Assembly: GCF_026212465.1 (NCBI RefSeq) | Contig: NC_080053.1 | Location: 16,571,156 to 16,635,155 of the forward strand | Length of the DNA: 64,000 nt | Direction of reading: 5' to 3' | Source: Amaranthus tricolor | Taxonomy: Eukaryota > Streptophyta > Magnoliopsida > Caryophyllales > Amaranthaceae | Shown here: positions 45,528 to 59,109 of the stretch, in pieces | How positions within the stretch are numbered: the stretch's first letter is position 1 | Layout: every line of letters starts with the position of its first letter | Made by a program: the position numbers and the translations under genes | Notes under the pieces: model-generated | Seen by the model: only the letters and a program-made list of their open reading frames with translations | The model's database searches: none | Told to the model about the DNA's origin: nothing

Positions 45528-46437
45528 AAAAATTGTTGTGAATAATTCATTCTATTTTCAATTATTTGTCAATAATCCTATCGTTTGTAAATCTTTTAAT
45601 AATCCAACCTTTGCTTTCAGTTTGTTGCCAATTGACCTTTAAAGAAATGAGCTACTATATCAGGTTACCTCTTATCTTCTTCCTTCCTTATAATAATCCA
45701 ATCTATTTTCAATTACCTATCAATAATCCCACCTTTAAAATTTTGTTCAAAAATCCAACTTTTACTTTTTGTTTGTTGCCAATAAACCCTTTAAGAAACT
45801 AAATGAAAATCATTGCATAAATAGTATTTGTCTTTACATACATATACTTCAAATAGGGTTGTTCAAAAATCCGACTCGCTGACCCACACTCAACCCGTTA
45901 TACATTATGTTTGTCAAGTTGAAGTTTACAAGTTAAAATATTATAAAAAATTAATAATAATCGTAAGTTTTTCACTTCCCTTCAAAGTAAAATACTCCTT
46001 TTAATCAGTGCCAAAGAAAAATTGAGTATTTTAAAAATTATGGATTTTTTGATAATAATTGAAGAGAAAATGTGTTAAAGAAATTCAAAGAAATTTAACA
46101 TGTATGGATGAGATATGTTGGATTATTATAAACTAGTGGTAAAGAGAAATTGAGTATTTAGCTTATTGAAGGGTTCATTGGCAACAAAATCTAAACAAAG
46201 GTTGAATTATTAAAAAAAATTGAAAAGGTGGGATTATTGACAGGTAATGGAAAATAGGTTGGATTATTATAAAAAAAGGAGAAGATGAGAGTTAACCTGA
46301 TATAACAGGTCAATTTCTAAAGGGTTCATTGGCAACAAATTGAAAACAAAAGTTGAATTATTACAAAATTTTCAAAAGGTGGATATTGACAGGTAATTGA
46401 AAATAGGTTGGATTATTCGCAACAAATTTTCCTTATT
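45528..46437. repeat. Foldback MITE in R copy 1
   Basis: GGAAAAATTGTTGTGAATAA at 45528 is mirrored by the end at 46437 (inverted GGAAAATTTGTTGCGAATAA). Both arms contain two sub-blocks each with AATAATCC.ATC, TGTCAATAATCC and TTTGTTGCCAAT. No coding content. Confidence 0.75.
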
Positions 46438-47395
46438 GGTTTTAGGTTAGAAATTATTTTTTTTTTTTTCTATTGTGTGTTGATTTGCTATATATGCCCT
46501 TTTCTCAAGAATTTGTGAACAACTTACAATTACAAGATTTGCTATTAGTTCTTGTTACTAGAGCAAATTGTAATTGTTTGAGCGTACAATTTTATTATTT
46601 TTTTAGAGTTGCAAACCGAGGGTCTAAATTAAGAAACTTTATTTTTAAAGTTAACAAGACCAAAATCATATCTTTTACTTGTTTTTAAGTTTTGGTTAGT
46701 ACATGTAAGTTCAAATTAAGTTGGTATATTTTTGTTTGCAGAAGAGCATGAGTTTGAGCTTGGTGGCGTGTTGTGCTATTAAATGTTGAGCAAGATAAAA
46801 TATAACTTCTTTAAGTTTCTTTTATGGATAAGAATAACATTAATTCTTTAGGGGTTACCCAATTCGCTACCCTCTTAAATTCGCATATTCATCACCATTC
46901 ATTTTTTTTTTTTTTTTTTTTGCGATTTTGTTCTCTGTTTTTGCGATTTTACTATTGCATTTTGCAATTTTGCGATTTTCAATTTCATTCCTGTATTTTG
47001 CGATTTGTTTTCTACATTGTTGTATTTTACAGTGTTTTTGTTTTCTATTCTTTATGCTTGTAAACTCGATTTTGCGAATTTATTTGTTGATTAAATTTGT
47101 TTTTGTATTATGATTATGATTTTGATATCACTTTTGTTCATTTTTAGTTTCGATATGTGTTTTGTTTATTTTTTGCAATTTTGTTGATTTTGAATTTTGA
47201 TATCCGTTTTTGCTGGGTTTATTGTTTCATTTTTCTTATTGTTTCAATTTCCTTTTTTCTTTTTGGGGTGTACTGTGTACAATTTATTAAATGTTCAGTA
47301 TGATGTCTTTTATTTTCAGTATAATGACTTTTATTTTCAATATGTTTAATTAACTATTTTATTCCATGTTTGCAGTGTTCCTCTTTTGAGTTGTT

Positions 47396-47593
47396 ATGGC
47401 AAATATAAGAGTTGGATTAATTAGAATTTCACGACCTCATTTAAGTCATAAAATTTCAGCTCAAATTTATGATTCTTTCCTTCCAGTTGAGTCTGCAAGT
47501 GATATTCCCTCCATCTATACTGATGTTAGAAATTTAAAAAAGAAAAAGGTAGCATATAAGAGAAAGGGGCGAGAAATTGATAATGTCAAATAA
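47396..47593 (+). CDS. Small conserved ORF in PAL-A left arm
   Basis: 65 residues starting MANIRVGLIRISRPHLSH, then VESASDIPSIYTDVRNLKKK and a basic end. The same protein occurs in the opposite arm (53455-53637) and in PAL-B (58246-58410). I recognise no family. All three keep a start, the S.RP motif, VESA.DI and TDVRN.KK. It could be the N-terminus of a longer transposon protein; downstream the frame closes at TAAAGGCCT. Confidence 0.4.
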   Translation: MANIRVGLIRISRPHLSHKISAQIYDSFLPVESASDIPSIYTDVRNLKKKKVAYKRKGREIDNVK

Positions 47594-48430
47594 AGGCCTA
47601 AAAAGTAATTTTAACCACTAGTATTGCATTACCGACATTGTAATGTTAGTGCTAGTGGCTATTGAACATAATTTTTTGGTTATTGAGTGAATTGCGATGC
47701 TGTTAAGGTTGTGTTTACATTACACAAAGATGTGTCTTTTTTGTGTGTTCATGTGTTTTACATATGGTACATCATGACCTTCGTCAAATAAAAAGTAATT
47801 ACTAAATATATTTTAGTAATTACTAAATAAAAAGTTATTACTGTTTCTATGACTAATTATATTTTATATCAGTTGAAATCTTTATAATATTTATGATAAT
47901 CTTCATTAAACATATATGTTTTTCCTCTTATTTTTGATAAGTTGAGATCTACATTTATAACCAAAAGTAGGCCTCGACAATTGCTGAGAATGATAAAAAA
48001 TTGTTGTGAAGATCTACATAGTACTTGGATATATTTAGAGGTGTTCATTCGGGTCATCAGGTCGATTTCGGACGGATGTAATTCGGCTCGGTTGGTTTTC
48101 GAATGGGAAAATTTTCGGTTGTATACAACAACGGGTCATACTCGGGTCAAATCGGTTGGTTACGGGTCGGTTTAACAACGGTTGTTCGCATTATCGGGTT
48201 CAAACCGGTTTGTTATCGGTTGAAATTCGAATCGCGTGTCAATTGAGCTCGGGTTGTCATCGGTCTTACATTAGTTCGGTTTTTTCGGGCACAAATCGGG
48301 TTCGAGCTTTATTTTTCGAGTAGTTATCGGTTACGGACAACTATCGATCGGGTCAATATCGAAATAAGTTAATAGTCGGGTTTTTAATTGATGTATGCTC
48401 ATTTGATGGCAGATCAATTTATTTCAATTA

Positions 48431-48766
<336 letters not shown>

Positions 48767-49589
48767 ATGCATCATGTTGCTACTTTTGATAATTGATTAA
48801 ATATTAAAACTCGATAATCAAAAATCAATTTGTTTGAATGAATAAGAATAATCTAAATTATCTCATAGGCTATTAGAATATACATTACTCTATTAGACTA
48901 ATAATCGATTGTATTTCTAAGTTTGATAATTGAAACTTATTATATATAATAAAGTGAATTAGATTAATCAAGTAATGATAACAATTTTATATGATATTAT
49001 GTATTTATACTTATTAGTGACCTTGAATACTTTAAAATAATAAATTTATTACACTAATAATTGATCATATTTTATTTAAAACTTAATAATGTTCGGAACT
49101 AGACCTATTGGAGTGAATGAAACTAATACAAACTATCTTATAGAGTTATAGTTACAGTTACAGATTATCATTTACAGTTAACTCAATGCTATTACTTATT
49201 AGTTTTTACTGAATACTGATATTGAATACTCTAAAGTAATTTATAGGCTATTAATAATCGATCGTAATTCACTTTTCGTAATTCGATCTATTAAAGACTT
49301 ATAGTAAATGAAACTAGTACTCCACCTTTTTTGTTACTTGAATTAAATAGCCTATATTATGCAATTTTACCAAATTCAATAATAAAAATATTTAATATTT
49401 GATATAAAATATTTATATTACTCAAATAAATTATTTTAGATTAAGATAACTAATTGTCCAATTTGATGAATATATTACTCAATTGATACATCACTTGCAC
49501 AAAATGTTATTGGTTATTTGGATAGCACACGGATAAGGTGTTTTAGCCGTTGGATTATAATGCTAATATCAGATCAGCGGTCAACAACG

Positions 49590-51810
49590 TGCCACGTCAC
49601 CGTCATTTGATAAAAAAGGATTTTGGTTCCTTTCTTCATCCTTTCCTTTAACAACGACATTCACATTTCCAGATCCCGCCCAAATAAACCCTAACTCAAC
49701 TCTCTCTTCTTCATCCTCTCACTGAAACCGGCGGCCCTCTTACAATACCATCTGTTCTCCTCCAATCCGGCCGGTAGAACACGTTCATCTCCGGCAGCCT
49801 GTAGTACCGTAGGTATGAAGTTCTTGCTTTTTTTTCTTTTTCTCTGTACCGTAGCAATTGTATCTGTTAGTAGCAATTTGGCATTCTTTATCTTTTAAAA
49901 TGAGCTGGTAATTGGAATTAGGCACCAAGTTCTACCGTAAAACTCCTTCCTTTTGATCTAACTTTGATTTGCATTTGAGTTCTAATTTTGTAATGGGCGA
50001 ATTTTATTTTATCATAGATTTTTTAGGATGTGATTGAGAGGAATGATGAGTTTTGCTTTGAGTAAATTGTTTTGAATTTTGAGTTTTGCTTTGAGTAAAT
50101 TGCTTTGAGTTTTGATGATAGCCTTTTCATAAAATTTGTACCAAGTACTTTCGGATAGGATTGATCTTCCATGTATGCTTGTGAAAGGGAGTCTATACAT
50201 AGGCATTGATGAGGCGGCTGTGAACTTGATTAAATTTGGTGAAGGAAGGTAAGGGCTGATGCTGTTGTCTTTGAAAGTTATATTCATTGGGGTCGGTTTT
50301 TACTTTCTTGGCATGCTTAAAGTCTGTATTTATGAAAATTTAGTTCAATTCTCTTCTGTATGAATTGTGTTGCTAGTTCAATTCTCTTCTGTATGAAGGT
50401 TTAGTCAATTTCTGTATGAACTGTAATGAACAAACATTGTTGTTGCTGCACAGACCTGTTGAGCTGCTGCTGACTCTTGCTCTTTCGAGATTGTTCATTC
50501 AGCCCACATCTATTGATGCTAGTTAATAGCTGCAACTTATAATCTGTATGTACTTGACTATGCTGATGAATTGAACAATCAAATTGAATAACCAATCTGG
50601 ATTACATGCTGTTTGACTTCAGAATGCACCAATGCACAGATTGTGATCATATTTGGTTGCTCAACACAGGATTGATCTCAAGCATATTCATTCAAATCTG
50701 AACTAAGCATATTTGGTTCTGTTGGAAATTGATTTTTTGTAATTTTTGTTCATGTAATTTTGTCATGGAATTTTTTGTTCGTTCTTTGTGTAAATTGATT
50801 TTGAATATTTTTGACTAAATTTTTTCATTGTCACTCATTTTTAATAGCTTATTATTTGGAGAAGTATAAGATAGTTTGTATTAGTAATCTTTAATATAGT
50901 TTGTCTTCATGGTTCTCATTGTTCATAACTTCAATTTTATCATCAGTGTTTATCATATATTACATGAAATTGTATGTTTGGGTTGAACTGTTCAACTGTC
51001 AATTCGATTCTTCAGCAACTATTCAACTATAAATTTCTAAATGTCGCTGTACTTTTGCATCTGTTTTCTTGTTTGGGTTGAAATTGTAAGTTTTTGTATA
51101 AAAAAAGGCCGATATTCATGGTTAGCTTTATCAAATGGCCCCTTGTAAGTTGTTCATATGTTGTTCACTTGATTGTAAATTAATTATCATTCTATTATAA
51201 CTCGTGTTTCGTGTACTTTTTGTACTCAGTTATGGTTTGTTCACTTGATTGTTGCCATGCAAATGATGTTGGTTCTTATGGATTTGATTGTGGCTCAAAT
51301 TGGAACACGGAATCTGGACACAAGTAATTTAACCTTACAAGTCACATGGAAACTTGATAGTCGTTGGGTTGGGTGAATGTTATCCATGAGTCTTAGTCTT
51401 ATAGGGAACTTTCTAATAGCCTTGTTTACTTGAGATTAGGCAATTAGAAATATTTCCTTAGCTATGATTCATGTTCGTAGCTTGCTGAACATGCGGCGTT
51501 TGTTGACCTTGAGAGGCATTACAATGATCTCACCCGACATGTGATACATATTTTGGGAGCAAAATTTTAGGCGTTTCTTTTTTGTATCTTTCTTATAAGA
51601 ATAAATTACTTTCTTTTAATATTTTTTTTGTTTGTTTTTGTTCAAGATTGAAATATGGTACCACAAGCAAAGCAGCAGTACATGAGAGATTTTGGTGCTC
51701 GTTGTCGACTTTTATGTTTTGTTTTGGAGAAAGTATTTAATGGTGGACATACTCACATACATTTGATAGATGATACTTTTATGGTGGATATATAACTATA
51801 TATAGTTGCT
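49590..51810 (+). other. Gene-like cargo within the hAT element
   Basis: 49640-49815 has higher GC and reads like a plant 5' UTR/first exon (CAAATAAACCCTAACTC, CCGGCGGCCC, TCCGGCCGGTAG), followed by a donor-like GTATGAAG at 49812. At 51487-51570 a frame reads AEHAAFVDLERHYNDLTRHV followed by IHILGAKF and a stop. Near 51657, ATG after TTGTTCAAG opens a 42-codon frame MVPQAKQQYMRDFGARCRLL. None matches a family I know. Captured host exons are a reasonable reading; a real gene overlapped by the TIRs is less likely. Confidence 0.35.
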
Positions 51811-51819
51811 GATTGAATG

Positions 51820-52012
51820 CTAATTTTTGGGGTTAAAAACTTGATATTTGTATATTTACATTAGGTGGATGTATAAGTGATGGATGTAAATTTTTGGGGT
51901 AAAAAACTTGATATTTGTATATGTTAATTTGGTAGATGTATAAGTGATGGATGTAAATTTTTGGGGTTAAAAACTTAATATTTGTATATTTATATTTGGT
52001 GGATGTATAATT
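51820..52012. repeat. Tandem repeat, three units of about 67 bp
   Basis: Units start with ATTTTTGGGGTTAAAAACTT at about 51822, 51889 and 51957 and each ends near GGTGGATGTATAA. Located just inside the right subterminal region of the hAT. Confidence 0.8.
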
Positions 52013-52722
52013 AGAAAACTGAAATTGGACCTAATTTGCTAAAATTAGGTGAAAAATTGATTCGGATTTATAACATTTCGATTAACAATCGGTTCGGGTT
52101 GGTATCAGTTCGGGTTAAAAACAATTCAATTAATAATCGATTCGGGTTTGTATCAGTTCAGGTTAAAAACAATTCGATCTTAATCGGTTTTCGTCAGGTT
52201 GCATTCGGTTACGTGCTTAATTCGGGTCGAATTTGACTCGGGTCGATCACTGTTCAGTTCGGGTAACATTGGTTAAGGTTTATATGTCGGTTATAAAATT
52301 CGGTTGCAGTTCGAGTTCGATTTTGCCCTTTTCGGTTATCAAACGGTTCAAGTGAAGTATCGGTTCGGGTAATTGCGGTTCGGTAAACCTAAAAAACTTA
52401 CATTTTTTCGGGTCGGATAATTTTCGATTCCGGGTCGGATATTCGGGTCGGGTTTGTTTTGAACAGCTCTAGATATATCCAACGCTGTTCACAATAATTT
52501 TTTCATCATTTTCATCGATTACCAAGGCCTACTTTTGGTCATAAATATATATATATATCACAATATATCAAAAATAAGAGGGATAATATACATGTTTAAT
52601 AAAGATTATCATGAATATTATAAAGATAATGATCTAAACATAGAATATAATTAGTCATAAAAACAATAATAAAAAATTTAGTAAATATTACTATTTGTTT
52701 GAGGAAGCTCACTATGTACTAT

Positions 52723-53270
52723 CTAGGTTGCACTAAAACGGACACGGACACGGACACGGACACGGACACGACACGGGTACGGAAAAACGCCAACTTAAAA
52801 ATGGCGGACACGGGGACACGAAAATGGTAATATAATAAATATATCAAATCAAAGATAATTTTACAATCTTTCATTTGATATTTTGTAAATAAACACTTTA
52901 AAAACATAAAAATCACATAAAATGCAAATAAGTACCAAATAAACAACATGAGTATTTAAAATAAGTCATACAAATTCAAAAAAAAATTTAAAAATTTAAA
53001 AATCAAATTACAAACACATTAAAATACCACAATTAAGAATTGAACTCTTAAAAAAAAAAATTAAATTTTTTTTTTTAAAAACGTGTCCTTCACTCTTGCC
53101 GTGTCCCTTGCCGTGTCCCTTACGTGTCCTAGCTGTGTACGCGTGTCTGAAAAAATATTAAAATATTGGACACTTCACTTGGCGTGTCGGACACGGATTT
53201 TCGCGTGTCCGTGTCCGACACGTGTCCGACACGGGACACGTCTGCCAATTGACGTGTCCGTGTATCAGAG
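52723..53270. mobile_element. 548-bp element in PAL-A right arm
   Basis: A perfect 8-bp duplication TGTACTAT (52715-52722 and 53271-53278); PAL-B has a single TGTACTAT at 58084-58091. Its ends (CTAGGTTGCACTAAAACGGA and, inverted, CTCTGATACACGGACACGTC) are weakly similar and rich in the hexamer CGGACA, repeated about five times at 52738-52770 and again, in the opposite orientation, at 53160-53270. Likely hAT-type MITE. Confidence 0.7.
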
Positions 53271-53454
53271 TGTACTATATGTGAAGCACATGCACACAAA
53301 AAAGGCATGTCTCTGTATAATGTAAAACACACCTTCAATAGCATCATTAACAATTTACTCAATAACCAAAAAATTATGTTCAATAGCCACTAACACTAAC
53401 ATTACAATGTCGATAAAATTACCTTTTAGGCCTTTGTTGGACATTATTAATTTC

Positions 53455-53637
53455 TCACCCCTTCCTCTTTCTTATATGTTCACATTTTTCTTTTTTCGAA
53501 TTTCTAACATCAGTAGAGGTGAAGGAAATATCAATTGCAGACTCAACTTGAAAAGAAGCATCATTAATTTCAACTGAATTTCTACGACTTCTATGAGGTC
53601 GTGAAATCGAAGTTAAGCCACCTCTTATTTTTGCCAT
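53455..53637 (-). CDS. Small conserved ORF in PAL-A right arm
   Basis: 60 residues starting MAKIRGGLTSISRPHRSR, with VESAIDISFTSTDVRNSKKE and a basic end HIRKRKG. It mirrors 47396-47593. Reading frame retained, function unknown. Confidence 0.4.
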   Translation of the reverse strand: MAKIRGGLTSISRPHRSRRNSVEINDASFQVESAIDISFTSTDVRNSKKEKCEHIRKRKG

Positions 53638-54641
53638 AACAACTCAAAGTGAAACACTACAAACATAGAATATAACAGTTAATGAAACATGTTTAAAATA
53701 AGAGTCATTTATACTGAAAATAAAAGACTTGCAAAATATATTGAAATAACTCAACATTTAATAAATTGAAAATTAAACAATAAACCCTATAAAAATGGAA
53801 ATCAAAATTGAAAATCAACAAAATTGCAGCAAATAAACAAAACACATATCAAAACTAAAAATGAACAAAATTGATGTCAAAATCATGATCATAATACAAA
53901 AATAGATTTAAAATCGAACCTAAAAGAGTCTTATTCCCTGTCCTTTTCCCTGTCAAGCCTCATCTTACGTTGAACCTTTTTGATTTGCCTTTAAGGTCTT
54001 CTTTTAGTGGAAGACTTCACTTTTCCTTTTAGTAAATTTCTTCCTAAAATCATTTAAAAAACATTAGATTCTAAGCAAAAATCCCTAATCTTTAATCACT
54101 TATCTCCATCAATGTTCTGTTCCTAGTCAACACTCCAGATTGATTTTTCCTTCAATCTTCCTTCTTTAATTTCAATAATACCATAATTGTCCTTTCTTTA
54201 GTGGAAGACTACTTTTGCTTTCAGTTATGTCTTTTTTTATTAATTCCTACAACATTGAACACTAACACTTTGCCCGTCAATTAAAGATTTACATTTTTTT
54301 TGGTTTTGGATTCTAGAAGACTAAAATAAAATAATTTATTAAAGTATAATAATAATTCATTAAATGAAAAATTTATATTAATAATCCAATCTTTTGTTCA
54401 CCCCTGTGAATAATTTCAGATTTAGATTATTTTTAAATAATTCAACATTTTTCCTTAATTCACCGTGAATAATCCAACTTTTGTTTTAATTTTTTGACAA
54501 CATACCCTATTATATCTATTATTGGTAATAAGGTATGTTGTAGATAAATGTATAACAAATGTTAAATTATTAGATTATAATTCAAATATAAGATTATTCA
54601 CAATGAATAGGTGAAAGGTTGAATTATTTATGTTTATTTTT

Positions 54642-55545
54642 GAAGGTCAAATTAGATGAAGGGATTGTTGTGAAGTATTTGAATTTAGATAGGTTAAAAG
54701 TACGACCAAGTACAAGTATTTGGGATCGATCATTCAAAGGGATGGGGAAATTGGCGAAGATGTTAATCATCGTATACATGCGGGTTGGCTCAAGTGGCAA
54801 GCAGCCACCGCAGTGCTATGTGATAGGAAATTCCCAAGCATGTTAAAAGGAAAATTCTACCGGGCGACAATCAAACCAGCTCTGCTATATGGGACCGAAT
54901 GTTGGCCTATAAAGAAGATTTTGGAACATAAGATGGAAGTTAATGCGTATGCTCAGATGGATGTGTGGGCACACATTGATGGATCGAATTAGGAACCAAG
55001 AGTTTAGGGACACACTAGGGGTAACCCCTATTTTTGGAAAAATGCACGAAAATAGATTAAGGTGGTTTGGACACGTGCAGAGAAAGACTTTCGACGCTCC
55101 TGTGAGGAGTGTAGAAAGCATTATAGTAGAGATAAGAGGAGTCGAGGAAGACCCAAGAGAACTTGAGATGAGCAAATAAAAGTTGACTTCCATGAGTTAA
55201 AACCTCTCTAAGGGCCTGACTAGGGATAGGGGTAGTTGGAGAGATGTCTTCTTATATTTCCTTTTAGTGTTTTTGCCCTCTTGCTTCTCTTGTTTCTTTA
55301 TTAATAGTTTCTTTGTTTTCTTTTTCGTAGTTCATTCTACTTATTTATTTTATTTATAGGCATTTAATTTATCTTTCTCGTGTGGTTACATCTCTTTATC
55401 TTTCTCGAGTCAGGGAACTCTTTTGGCCGCGCTCTCAGTTGTGGGTATGAGTTGTCGCCGTCCTTTCCTCTTTAGATCATGTCCATAGTTTTTCTATGAG
55501 CGGGATACACTGGGTAGGATGATGATGATGATGATAATAATAAGT
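54642..55545 (+). pseudogene. RTE-type LINE 3' fragment in R copy 2
   Basis: Same element as at 44341. It has frames at 54720-54992 and 54943-55179, the second keeping the RWFGHV box (NRLRWFGHVQRKTFDAPVRS) that is broken in copy 1, but a frameshift near 54945 separates the two. Tail GATACACTGGGTAGGATGATG with a GAT/AAT repeat. Confidence 0.75.
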
Positions 55546-55796
55546 TAGAATTAGAATAAACCTATTTTGTTAAATTTTAGGTTTTTTAATTTGAAATGTG
55601 AATTATAGGTCCAAGACCTGATTCTAGATTTTTACAGTAATAAAGTAGTATTTGCTTTTTTTATTTATTTTATTTTATTTTATTTTATTTTATGAAGTAA
55701 TATAAGTAGTTGATGACTATAATTGCTTAGGTTTAAGTTTGGAGTATTATATTATAAATTTTTAATTATTTAGAATAGTTCAATTAGATATTTATA

Positions 55797-56702
55797 GGTT
55801 GGAAAAATTGTTGTGAATAATTCATCCTATTTTCAATTATCTGTCAATAATCCTACCGTTTGTAAATTTTTTAATAATTCAACTTTTGCTTTCAGTTTGT
55901 TGCCAATTGACCATTTAAAGAAATGACTGGTTACCTCTTATCTTCTTCCTTCCTTATAATAATCCAATCCATTTTTCATTACCTATCAATAATCCCACCT
56001 TTAAAATTTTGTTTAATAATTCAACCTTTACTTTTTGTTTGTTGCCAATGAACCCTTTAAGAAACTAAATGAAAATCATTGCATAAATAGTAATTGTCTT
56101 TACATACATATACATCAAATAGGGTTGTTCAAAAACCCGACCTACTGACCCACACCCAACTCGTTATATATTATGTTTGTCAAGTTGAAATTTACAAGTT
56201 AAAATATTATACAAAAATAATAATAGTCGTAAGTTTTTCACTTCCCTTCAAAGTAAAATATCCCTTTTGAATCCGCGCTAAAGAAAAAATTGAGTATTTT
56301 AAAAATTGTGGATTTTTTGATAATAATTGAAGAGAAAATGTGTTAAAGAATTTTAAAGAAATTTAACATGTATGAATGAGATATGTTGGATTATTATAAA
56401 CTAGTGGTAAAGAGAAATTGAGTATTTAGCTTATTGAAGGGTCCATTGGCAACAAAATCTAAACAAAAGTTGGAGTCTTAAAAAAATTGTAAAGGTGAGA
56501 TTATTGACAGTTAATGGGAAATAGGTTAGATTATTATAAAAAAAGGAGAAGATGAGAGTTAACCTTATAAAACAGGTCATTTTCTAAAGGATTCATTGGC
56601 AACAAATTGAAAGCAAAGGTTGAATTATTAAAAAATTTTCAAAAGTTGGAATTATTGACAGGTAATTGAAAATAAATTGGATTATTCACAACAAATTTTC
56701 CT
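55797..56702. repeat. Foldback MITE in R copy 2
   Basis: Inverted-repeat element matching 45528-46437, ends GGAAAAATTGTTGTGAATAA and, inverted, GGAAAATTTGTTGTGAATAA. Confidence 0.75.
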
Positions 56703-57104
56703 TATTGATTTTAGATTAGAAATTATTTGTTTGCAAATTTCCCTAAGCCTTCGTAATTTAGGTTTTTTATCTCCCATTTGTTCTCTCTAAAATCGCCTCA
56801 AAACATTTTTTTTCCAACTACTTTTACTTTGAGTTGTATTTTAAGATGGAAATTTGCCCTTTGAGTTTCAGTTAAAATATTGAAATTTATCATTTGAGAT
56901 AGTAATTTGATCATTTGAGTCCCTGCGTTTGGAAATGAATGTTATTTTTTGAGTTTGTTGAAGATTAGAGTAAACATTTAATTTTTATTTCTTCCACATG
57001 CAAAATTATTAAGATGGCTTATTTTTTTATTTTTATTATTTTCTTTACATGGTTTTTATTGGGTTCAACTTTCTTCTTTTGGGTGTAACACCCATTTTTC
57101 CAAG

Positions 57105-57396
<292 letters not shown>

Positions 57397-58245
57397 GTAG
57401 AATCAATTGAAAACAATTAAAGTGGTGAAAACTGAAAATCAAACTGAGATATACATATTGAAAACAATTAAAGTGGCTATTCAACATAATTTTTTTGTTA
57501 TTGAGTGAATTGCAATGCTGTTAAGGTTGTGTTTACATTACACAAAGATGTGCCTTTTTTGTGTGTTCATGTGTTTTACATATGGTACATCATGACCTTC
57601 GTCAAATAAAAAGTAATTACTAAATATATTTTATTAATTACTAAACAAAAAGTTATTACTGTTTGTATGACTAATTATATTTTATGTTAGTTGAAATCTT
57701 TATAATATTTATGATAATCTTCATTAAACATATATGTTTTTCCTTCCTATTTTTGATAAGTTGAGATCTATATTAATAACCAAAAGTAGGCCTCGACAAT
57801 TGCTGAGAATGATAAAAATTGGTTGTGAAGATCTACGTAGTACTTGGATATATCCAATGCTGTTCACAATAATTTTTTCATCATTCTCATGGATTACCAA
57901 GGCCTACTTTTGGTCATAAATATATATCACAATATATCAAAAATAAGAGGGAAAATATACATGTTTAATGAAGATTATTATGAATATCATAAAGATAATC
58001 ATCTAAACATAGAATATAATTAGTCATAAAAATAATAATAAACAATTTAGTAAATATTACTATTTGTTTGACGAAGCTCACTATGTACTATATAATGTAA
58101 AACACACCTTTAACAACATCATAACAATTTACTCAATAACCAAAAAATTATGTTCAATAGCCACTAACACTAACATTATAATGTCGATAAAATTACCTTT
58201 TAGGCCTTTGTTGGAAATTATTAATTTCTCACCCCTTCCTCTTTC

Positions 58246-58410
58246 TTATATGCTCACATTTTTCTTTTTCGAATTTCTAACATCAGTAGAGGTGAAGGGA
58301 ATATCAATTGCAGACTCAACTTGAGGAGAAGAATAATTAATTTCAGCTGAATTTCTATGACTTCTATCAGGTCGTGAAATCGAAGTTAGGCCACCTCTTA
58401 TTTTTGCCAT
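58246..58410 (-). CDS. Small conserved ORF in PAL-B right arm
   Basis: 54 residues starting MAKIRGGLTSISRPDRSH, with VESAIDIPFTSTDVRNSKKK and a stop soon after, caused by a 1-base difference in the AAA run compared with 53455-53637. Third member of the set; function unknown. Confidence 0.35.
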   Translation of the reverse strand: MAKIRGGLTSISRPDRSHRNSAEINYSSPQVESAIDIPFTSTDVRNSKKKNVSI

Positions 58411-58935
58411 AACAGTTAATGAAACATGTTGAAAAAAAAAATTCATTTATACTGAAAATAAAAGACTTACAAAATATATTGAAATAACTGAACATTTGAT
58501 AAATTGAAAATTAAACAATAAACCCTACAAAAATGTAAATCAAAATTGAAAATCAACAAAATTGCAGCAAAAAAACAAAACACATATCAAAACTAAAAAT
58601 GAACAAAATTGATTTCAAAATCATGATCATCATAATACAAAAATAGATTTAAAATCGAACCTAAAAGATTCGCTAAATCGAACTTACAAGCTTGAAGAAT
58701 GAAGAATAAAAATCACTGTAAAATACAATAATGTCGGACAAAACAATAACAAATTCAGTTAAGAAACTGAAAATCACAAATTACAATAGCAAAATGGCTA
58801 AAACATCGAACAAAATCAGAATAAAATTGCAAAAGATAACAAAATAATAACTAAATTCGCAAAAAAAAAGCAATACAATGAGAAAATTTATATGAATGAA
58901 AACTACAAAAAATTAAAATACAACAATGTCGAATC

Positions 58936-59109
58936 TGTAAGAATGACTCGGTTGCCTTTCTCATTAATGATAATGTCTATATATACAAGATTGTCAATAT
59001 ACTTTAGGAAACTAAATATTGTCCTAATATTCTACAAAATCATAAAGATTCTACATAATCACAAAGAAATCAAAGAGATTTTATGCTAAGATATTCTAAT
59101 ATTCTAATA
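58936..59109 (-). repeat. 3' LTR of the copia element
   Basis: 174 bp, bordered by the GAATC target duplication on the left and the polypurine tract on the right. Confidence 0.9.

Larger units (their letters stand above)
43725..46440. repeat. Composite repeat R, copy 1
   Basis: Matches 53927-56712 over about 2.7 kb in the same orientation with scattered differences. Order: AT-rich left part with AATAATCCAAC motifs, an RTE LINE 3' end, then a foldback MITE. Near 43735, copy 1 lacks about 90 bp that copy 2 has between CCCTGTCAA and AAAATCATTT. It lies between the ankyrin gene and PAL-A. Confidence 0.8.
53927..56712. repeat. Composite repeat R, copy 2
   Basis: Second copy of 43725-46440, about 10.2-10.3 kb downstream in the same orientation. 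It keeps the extra ~90 bp (CAAGCCTCATCTTACG ...) at the left. Its left edge truncates PAL-A. The following 56713-57107 shows no feature beyond AT-rich sequence. Confidence 0.8.
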
